A program made the translations under genes and the position numbers. Shown here one piece after another: positions 58,786-64,000 of a stretch of 64,000 nucleotides of DNA (positions are counted from its first letter, which is position 1; every line of letters begins with the position of its first letter). This stretch comes from Streptomyces viridochromogenes. GTDB taxonomy: Bacteria; Actinomycetota; Actinomycetes; Streptomycetales; Streptomycetaceae. The stretch covers positions 1 to 64,000 of the forward strand of contig NZ_LGUR01000211.1 of assembly GCF_001270495.1 (NCBI RefSeq), in the 5' to 3' direction. The notes beneath the pieces were generated by a model that was not told the DNA's origin, made no database searches, and saw only the letters and a list, made by a program, of their open reading frames with translations.

Positions 58786-60093
58786 TCAGGAGCCCGTCAT
58801 GAGCGCGAAGTTGTCGGCCCCGAGCCAGAACGCTGCGGCCAGCCCGGCGAAGCCGAGGACCGACGCGGCGATCCGCCACGGGGAGACCCCTTCCGACCGG
58901 CGGGCGACACCCAGCACGGACAGCGCGGCGACGGCTTGGAGGGCCACGATGCCGAGCGTGCCGAGCCCCAGCATGGTGGTCGTCATCCCCGTGTACGGAT
59001 CGCGTCCGGCGAGCGCGAACCCGGCGACCGCGACCGCGCTGAGCACCGTCTGCGCGAGCCCCGCCCGGTGCGGGGAGGCGTGCCGGGGGTGCGTCGCGGC
59101 CAGCGCGGAAGGCAGCAGTCGGTCGGCGGCCAGGGTCTGTGTGTACCGGTTGGCGGCGCTGTGCAGCGCCAGGGTCGCGGCGAACAGGCTGGTGCAGAGC
59201 ATGAATTGCATGACCGTTGCAGCGAACGAGCCGAGATAGGAGTCGGCGAGCGTGAAGAAGAGATTACCGAGCTGTCGGCCCGCCTCCTGCCGCACCCGGC
59301 CGGCGCCCACCGCGCCGACCGCCACCCAGCTCGTGAACGCGTAGAACGCCGCGACGAGGACCACCGCGACATACGTGGCGCGCACCACGCTGCGGCGCGG
59401 ATCCCGTGCCTCCCCGCCGTACAGCGCGGCGGACTCGAAGCCGATGAACGAGATGGCGGCGAACATCACCGACACCCCGAAGCCCGCGCCGAACACCTCG
59501 TGCGGCGCGAACGACGCCGCCGGGAGCGCGGCGGGGACGCCGTCCCGGACCACGACCGCGATGTCCAGGGCGAGCAGGATCGCCAGCTCACCCGTCATCA
59601 TCACGGCCACCGTGCGCGCGCCGGCCCCGATGTCCCGGTAGCCGAGCAGACCGACCAGGGCCAGGCCGACCGCCGCACAGGCCCACCACGACACCTGCAG
59701 GCCGTGGTCGGCCAGCACCAGTGAGGTGAAGTAGCCGAAGGCCCCGAGCAGTCCGATGGTCGCGAGGTTGTAGGCGCAGACTGCCACGTATCCGCTGACC
59801 ACCCCCGCCGGGCGGCCGAGCCCCTCGACGGCGGCCGAGTAGAAGCCGCCCCGGCCGCCGGTGCGGCGGGCGACCACTGCGTAACTCGCGGAGAAGCACA
59901 GCAGGACGAGCCCGGTCAGCACGAACGCGGCCGGGACCCCGGCGCCGTTGCCGAAGGCGAAGGCGAGCGGCACCGTGCCGGCCATCGCCGACAGCGGGGC
60001 GGCCGCCGAGACGACGAGACAGACGATGTGCCGGGTGGACAGGGCAGGCGGACGGGCTGTTGACACCGTATTCAACTGAGCATGATCAAGCAT
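58786..60093 (-). CDS. APC-superfamily amino-acid permease
   Basis: This is a 435-residue membrane protein with about 12 predicted helices. It shows the APC hallmarks: an early SAAAPLSAMAGTVPLAFAFGNGAG segment, a Gly-rich RRTGGRGGFYSAAVEGLGRPAG loop after helix 2, and VMFAAISFIGFESAALYGGEARDPRRSV after helix 6. ATG 60093 follows GGGGAG. It converges with the LuxR regulator (7 bases apart) and its upstream region holds a GGTAAT inverted repeat. In the context of a nearby seryl-tRNA synthetase, uptake of an amino-acid precursor or export of a product are both possible. Confidence 0.9.
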   Translation of the reverse strand: MLDHAQLNTVSTARPPALSTRHIVCLVVSAAAPLSAMAGTVPLAFAFGNGAGVPAAFVLTGLVLLCFSASYAVVARRTGGRGGFYSAAVEGLGRPAGVVSGYVAVCAYNLATIGLLGAFGYFTSLVLADHGLQVSWWACAAVGLALVGLLGYRDIGAGARTVAVMMTGELAILLALDIAVVVRDGVPAALPAASFAPHEVFGAGFGVSVMFAAISFIGFESAALYGGEARDPRRSVVRATYVAVVLVAAFYAFTSWVAVGAVGAGRVRQEAGRQLGNLFFTLADSYLGSFAATVMQFMLCTSLFAATLALHSAANRYTQTLAADRLLPSALAATHPRHASPHRAGLAQTVLSAVAVAGFALAGRDPYTGMTTTMLGLGTLGIVALQAVAALSVLGVARRSEGVSPWRIAASVLGFAGLAAAFWLGADNFALMTGS

Positions 60094-60112
60094 TCTTCTC
60101 CCCGGAGCCCAA

Positions 60113-60131
60113 GGTAATGGAATATATTACC
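60113..60131. promoter_or_regulatory. GGTAAT-N7-ATTACC inverted repeat upstream of permease
   Basis: Perfect 6-bp arms separated by GGAATAT lie 20-38 bases before the permease ATG. The same arms in inverse order recur at 60268-60284. It is a likely binding site for a local regulator. Confidence 0.55.
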
Positions 60132-60267
60132 GAAGCCGGGTTTCGTGACCCGACTTCCGTTCCTGCCGCCGAATTGCAGTGGCGACTGTGCCCGCGCCTT
60201 CTGATGTCTGCCTGATTGGGCGCTGACCATCGGTCGATCGGGCGGGTTTCAATCGGGAATGCATGTC

Positions 60268-60284
60268 AATTACCTCCAAGGTAA
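60268..60284. promoter_or_regulatory. ATTACC-N5-GGTAAT inverted repeat
   Basis: ATTACC-TCCAA-GGTAAT sits midway in the permease-SARP divergent region and shares its half-site with the repeat at 60113-60131. The region has lower GC than the flanks. Confidence 0.5.
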
Positions 60285-60688
60285 TGAACCCGAAGATTGC
60301 CCGATTATCACGGCTGGTCTGCCCACTTGGACGTCAGTTTCGGTTTGAATCAGACAACGTTATGAACGCGATATCGCTGTACTTTGCGCCAAAGGCCGTT
60401 CCACTGACCGTCCGCGTCCTGGTTTGTAGGGGTGTGCGACCTCGTACGAGTGTGAGTAATGGCTCATCTCAAGCGTTGGCCAATAATCGACCCCCGCCCC
60501 CACCTCCTCTTGCCTTCGGCTTGGTGCTTCGCATTAATTAATGCGTTGACGGTGGTGCGCTTCTCGTGCGTGATCGGAGAACAGTGGTGTTTCAGATAGT
60601 GGATTCCGACGAGCGGTCTGCGGCCTCAGGGCACCGCTCACCTGACGGAAACGTGAACCCAACGAAAAGCAAAGAATGCAAAGGGGTC
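60285..60688. other. AT-richer leader region upstream of the SARP gene
   Basis: This is about 400 bases without a supported gene. Open frames starting at 60263 and 60566 have no family match; the latter merely extends the SARP frame upstream. Features seen are ATTAATTAATGC at 60533-60544 and a C-rich run around 60490-60510. It probably holds the SARP promoter and a long leader. Confidence 0.45.
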
Positions 60689-61540
60689 ATGAATTTCCGA
60701 CTCCTCGGCCCACTGGAAATCCGGGCCGGTGATCGGGTCACCACGCTCGCGGGTGCCCGGCAGCGGACCCTGCTCGCGGTCCTGCTCGTCGCCGGCGGAC
60801 GCCTGCTCCCCGTCGAGCAGCTGTACGGTGAGCTGTGGGGGGAGACACCGCCGCCCACCGTGGGCAACTCCTTACAGGCGCACGTGTACCGGCTACGCCG
60901 TACGCTCCAGCGGCTGTCGGATCCGGGCACCGGCCCCCAGCTGGTCACCCGCCCCTCGGGATACGTGCTGGAGCTGAACGGAGCCACGGTCGACACCGGC
61001 GCGTTTCAGCAGTCGATCGCGCGTGCCAGGGCCCACCTGCACAGCGACCCGGTCCTCGCCTATGCCCTGTTCGAGGACGCGCTGGCCCTGTGGCAGGGCG
61101 ACCCGCTGCAGGACGTCGTCCAGGGTCCGATGTGCCGCAGCGTCGCCCTCCAGCTGAAAGAGGAGTTCCTCACCGCAGCGGAGGACCGGCTCTCCCTCGG
61201 CATCGACATCGCCGACCCGGTCCGCACCATTGGCGAGCTCAAGCGGATGAGCGTGGCCCACCCCTGGCGCGAGCGGATCACCGAGCTCCTCATGCTCGCC
61301 CTGTACCGGGCCGGCCGGCAGGCCGAGGCCCTTGAGACCTACAACAGCGCCCGGCGCAGGCTGGTCGACGAGCTGGGCATCGAACCCTCGGTCCAGCTGC
61401 GCCAGCGCCTGCGGGAGATCCTCAACCAGGTGCCCTATGTACGCGGCCACACGACCGCGCACGGATCCCGGATCCCGGGCACGGAGTCCGATCAGGCGGT
61501 GGTGGCTCCGCCCGGCAGGATGCGGGCGAAGCCGGCGTAG
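60689..61540 (+). CDS. SARP-family pathway activator
   Basis: This is a 283-residue Streptomyces antibiotic regulatory protein. ATG 60689 ([15 protein letters not shown]) is where the OmpR-like winged-helix domain starts ([41 protein letters not shown]); AAGGGG lies just before it. The BTAD helical domain follows ([12 protein letters not shown] through [23 protein letters not shown]). The last 49 bases overlap the convergent SerRS gene. SARPs activate biosynthetic operons by binding heptameric direct repeats, so the SerRS/KAS operon is the natural target. Confidence 0.93.
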   Translation: MNFRLLGPLEIRAGDRVTTLAGARQRTLLAVLLVAGGRLLPVEQLYGELWGETPPPTVGNSLQAHVYRLRRTLQRLSDPGTGPQLVTRPSGYVLELNGATVDTGAFQQSIARARAHLHSDPVLAYALFEDALALWQGDPLQDVVQGPMCRSVALQLKEEFLTAAEDRLSLGIDIADPVRTIGELKRMSVAHPWRERITELLMLALYRAGRQAEALETYNSARRRLVDELGIEPSVQLRQRLREILNQVPYVRGHTTAHGSRIPGTESDQAVVAPPGRMRAKPA

Positions 61541-62766
61541 GGCACCAGCGCCTCGGGCAGCTGCACCGAACCGTCCGGCCGCACATGCTGTTCGAGGATC
61601 GCAGCCACGGTCCGGCCGATCGGCAGCGCCGAGCCGTTGAGCGTCACGACGGGTGCCTTCCGGGAGCCCGGGCCACCATGCCGGATCCCGGCTCGCCGCG
61701 CCTGGAAGCCACCGCAGTCGGACACCGAGGAGATCTCCCGGAAGGCCCCGCCGCCCGGCAGCCACACCTCCAGGTCGTACGTCATCCGGGCGGAGAACCC
61801 GAGGTCGCCGGCCGGTAGCAGCACCACTCGGTACGACAGTTCGAGCGCCCGCAGGCACGCCTCGACGTGGGTCACCATCAACTCCAGCTCGCGCCGTGCG
61901 TCGTCCGGCGCGCAGAGGCGGACCAGCTCCACCTTTTCGAACTGGTGCAGCCTGAGGACACCCCGGCTGTCCCGGCCGTAGGAACCGGCCTCGGCCCGGA
62001 AGCAAGGGGTATGGGCGGTGACGGCGAGCGGCAGCCGCGCCGCGTCGATCACCTCGCCGGCGAACAGGTTCGTCAGCGGCACCTCGGCGGTCGGAATCAG
62101 CATCAGCTCCCGGTCCCCGACCCGGGTGGCGAACAGATCCTCCTCGAACTTGGGCAGCTGCCCGGTGCCCGTCATCGTCTCCCGGGTGACCAGATAAGGC
62201 ACCGAGTACTCGGTGTAGCCGTGCGTGCCCGTGTGCAGGTCCAGGAAGAAGGCGGCCAGCGCCCTCTCCAGCCGGGCACCCGCACCCCGTGCCACCGAGA
62301 ACCGGGCGCCGGACAGCTTCGCCGCGCGCTCGGCGTCCAGGATGCCGAGCTCCGCCCCGACCGCCGCGTGGTGACGGGACTCGTCGGCCGGGGCCGGCGG
62401 CGGGCCGCACCGGCGGACCTCCACCGCCTCGGCCTCGGTCCGCCCCTCCGGGACCTCGTCCAGCGGGATGTTCGGGACCGCCGTCAGCAGCCCGGTCAGC
62501 CGCTCCCGGGCCTCGCGGAACCGGGCCTCGGCCCGCTGCACTCGCTCCCGTAGCAGCCGCGCCGCGGCCCGCCGTTCCGCCGTCGCGGCCTCCCGGCTCT
62601 TCGCGGAGCGCTTCAACTCGGCCCGGGCCAGGTCCAGTTCGGCCGCAGTCTCGGTCCGTTCCCGGTGCAGTGACTCCAGCTCCTCCAGCCGCAGCGCGTA
62701 TCCGCGCCGGGCCAGCCGGGCCACCCCCTTGTCGCCCAGCGTCAGCAGCTCACGGGCATCGTGCAT
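61492..62766 (-). CDS. serS: Seryl-tRNA synthetase (stand-alone, cluster-associated)
   Basis: This is a 424-residue class II synthetase. An N-terminal coiled-coil arm (about 28-105, [28 protein letters not shown]) binds tRNA-Ser. The catalytic core shows TAEVPLTN (TxE motif), motif 2 [25 protein letters not shown] and motif 3 [17 protein letters not shown], all intact. ATG 62766 has AGGGG at 6 bases. It lies 46 bases after a KAS gene on the same strand and beside a SARP, not in a housekeeping context. It may supply seryl-tRNA to a biosynthetic transferase, as VlmL does for valanimycin, or be a resistant copy against a SerRS inhibitor. Confidence 0.93.
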   Translation of the reverse strand: MHDARELLTLGDKGVARLARRGYALRLEELESLHRERTETAAELDLARAELKRSAKSREAATAERRAAARLLRERVQRAEARFREARERLTGLLTAVPNIPLDEVPEGRTEAEAVEVRRCGPPPAPADESRHHAAVGAELGILDAERAAKLSGARFSVARGAGARLERALAAFFLDLHTGTHGYTEYSVPYLVTRETMTGTGQLPKFEEDLFATRVGDRELMLIPTAEVPLTNLFAGEVIDAARLPLAVTAHTPCFRAEAGSYGRDSRGVLRLHQFEKVELVRLCAPDDARRELELMVTHVEACLRALELSYRVVLLPAGDLGFSARMTYDLEVWLPGGGAFREISSVSDCGGFQARRAGIRHGGPGSRKAPVVTLNGSALPIGRTVAAILEQHVRPDGSVQLPEALVPYAGFARILPGGATTA

Positions 62767-62812
62767 CGTTCACCCCTACCTCTCGGACGTGGAAAGTGCG
62801 GCGCCGGCCGGC

Positions 62813-64000
62813 TCAGGCCGCCGCGATGGCCAGCACGGCGTTCTGTCCGCCGAAACCGAAGGAATTGCTGAGTGCCAGGTCGGCCCGGGTGGCGGTGGCC
62901 GCCGTCGCGACCTCGATGTCGAGCCGCGGGTCCAGCGCGGACAGACCGGCGGTCGGTGGCACCACCCCCTGCTCCAGGGCCAGCACCGTCAGCGCCGCCT
63001 CCACCGCGCCCGCCGCGCCGAGCAGATGACCGGTCACCCCCTTGGTCGAGGTGACCAACGGGCTCCCCGTCAGCACCCGGCTCAGCATGCGGCCCTCGGC
63101 CAGGTCGTTGAGCGGTGTCGACGTGCCGTGCGCGTTCACATGCCCCACGTCCGCCGGGGCGGCGCCGGCGTCCGCGAGCGCCGCGCGCACCGCCGACTCG
63201 GCGCCGACACCTTCGGGGTGCGGGCTGGTCATGTGATGGGCGTCCGCGCTCGCGCCGTACCCGACCACCCGCCCCCGGACCCGGGCGGCCCGGGCCCGGG
63301 CGTCGGCGGTGCGCTCCAGGACCAGCACCCCGGCCCCCTCGGCGGCGACGAACCCGTCCCGGCCGGCGTCGAAGGGGCGTGAGGCGCTGTCCGGGTCGTC
63401 CTCACGCGCGGACAGCGCGCCCATCTGCGCGAACCCCGCCATCACCAGCGGCGTGATCATCGCCTCGCTGCCCCCCGCCAGGACGATGTCGCAGCGGTTC
63501 AGGGCCAGCAGGTCCCGGGCGGTGCCGATGGCCGTCGCCCCCGACGCGCACGCGGTCGCCACCACCAGGTTGGGTCCGGTGGCCCCGAGCGCGATCGCGA
63601 GCTGCCCGGCCAGCATGTTCGGCAGCTGCATGGGAAGCAGCAGCGGCGAGACCCGCCGCGCCTCCTCGGTGATCAGCACCAGGTGCTGCTCCTCCACGGT
63701 GCCGGGACCGCCGTCGGCCGACCCCATGACCACACCCACCCGGGCGCCGTCCCAGGAGGCCGGGTCCAGGCCGGCGTCCGCCACCGCTTCCTGGGCCGCC
63801 ACCAGCGCGAACTGCACGAACCGGTCCAGCCGCAGGGCCCGCCGGGCGCCGAGCAGGGCGTCGGCGTCGAAGCCCGGCACCCGGCAGGACAGCCGTACCG
63901 GGTTGCCCTCCAGCACCGGATCGAGCGCGGCCGTCGGCCGTCCGGCGCACACCGCCGCCCAGTTGTCGGCGGTGCACGTCCCGGCGGGCGTCACGAGACC
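62813..64000 (-). CDS. Beta-ketoacyl-ACP synthase II (partial, N-terminus beyond window)
   Basis: At least 395 residues of a FabF-like condensing enzyme are visible; the frame runs off the right edge (last bases encode GLVTPAGTC). Nucleophile Cys is in VATACASGATAIG, His residues in NAHGTSTPLND and GVTGHLLGAAGA; the triad is complete, so it is a true ketosynthase, not a chain-length factor. It resembles the KAS at 33887-35104 but with many differences. It sits 46 bases upstream of the SerRS gene and should be co-transcribed with it, pointing to a lipid or polyketide moiety in the cluster's product. Confidence 0.92.
   Translation of the reverse strand, partial: GLVTPAGTCTADNWAAVCAGRPTAALDPVLEGNPVRLSCRVPGFDADALLGARRALRLDRFVQFALVAAQEAVADAGLDPASWDGARVGVVMGSADGGPGTVEEQHLVLITEEARRVSPLLLPMQLPNMLAGQLAIALGATGPNLVVATACASGATAIGTARDLLALNRCDIVLAGGSEAMITPLVMAGFAQMGALSAREDDPDSASRPFDAGRDGFVAAEGAGVLVLERTADARARAARVRGRVVGYGASADAHHMTSPHPEGVGAESAVRAALADAGAAPADVGHVNAHGTSTPLNDLAEGRMLSRVLTGSPLVTSTKGVTGHLLGAAGAVEAALTVLALEQGVVPPTAGLSALDPRLDIEVATAATATRADLALSNSFGFGGQNAVLAIAAA

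Larger units (their letters stand above)
51734..64000. mobile_element. Possible second element or cluster, left part
   Basis: From the right sdaA copy to the window edge runs a different gene set (LAL regulators, APC permease, SARP, SerRS, KAS). If the sdaA 3' end is the integration site, this would be a tandem element and the full sdaA gene should lie beyond its far end. No second boundary is visible, so this is inference. Confidence 0.3.

Noticed and set aside
61492..62766. SerRS as the housekeeping enzyme
   Set aside because: Context (SARP, KAS, permease, LAL regulators) is that of a specialised cluster; still, a second serS must be found elsewhere to be certain.

Overview
The window is high-GC DNA with codon use, GTG/TTG starts, lipoproteins, LuxR/SARP regulators and spacing typical of Streptomyces. 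From memory, the order M4 protease - ABC exporters - two-component pair - L,D-transpeptidases - enoyl-CoA hydratase - ScARP-like ADP-ribosyltransferase - EF-hand protein - GH25 - serine hydrolase resembles the S. coelicolor SCO544x-SCO546x chromosomal neighbourhood; no database was consulted.

Region 1 (1-33,146) looks like conserved chromosome. It opens with an 18-G run and a lower-GC SUKH-like immunity gene. Next come a DUF1990 gene, two paralogous secreted thermolysin-family proteases (one with a P-domain), glutamine-dependent NAD synthetase, and four ABC half-exporters forming two heterodimer pairs with one canonical and one degenerate ATP site each. A DrrAB-like exporter is fused in an operon to a histidine kinase/LuxR response regulator. 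Then follow a Tat-type sulfatase, glycogen debranching enzyme, two lipoprotein L,D-transpeptidases, enoyl-CoA hydratase, an anti-sigma-like ATPase, a beta-propeller lipoprotein, a secreted Scabin/ScARP-type ADP-ribosyltransferase, GNAT, MerR, EF-hand, GH25 lysozyme and a beta-lactamase-fold hydrolase.

Region 2 (about 33.1-51.7 kb) looks like an acquired island. Its two ends carry the same 57-bp piece: the last 18 codons and stop of an L-serine dehydratase (sdaA) gene, both cut at the same codon. Nearby are 11-bp-spaced AGGGACTTT iterons and, at the left end, the 3' half of a tRNA with a downstream terminator. This suggests repeated site-specific integration. The cargo is a seven-gene, translationally coupled fatty-acid/polyketide-like operon (acyltransferase, acyl-CoA-oxidase-like flavoprotein, two KAS III, SDR reductase, ACP, KAS II). 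It is divergent from a Xre/TPR regulator coupled to a divergent IspH-like Fe-S reductase. To the right is a defence/decay zone: a large unknown protein, a frameshifted UPF0158 gene, a broken antitoxin/PIN pair, a double CPxWC protein, an AAA/DUF234-type ATPase, an excisionase-like gene without its integrase, and degraded abiEi/abiEii genes.

Region 3 (about 51.7-64.0 kb, continuing past the right edge) begins a second specialised-metabolism locus: two divergent giant LAL-type regulators, an orphan LuxR regulator lacking the phospho-acceptor Asp, an APC amino-acid permease, a SARP activator, a stand-alone seryl-tRNA synthetase and a KAS II. A pathway-specific SerRS plus SARP and ketosynthase recalls clusters that use seryl-tRNA as a substrate (valanimycin/azoxy type) or that protect the host SerRS. 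The most novel candidates here are the island-borne KAS/ACOX/IspH-like operon and the partly visible SerRS/SARP/KAS cluster.
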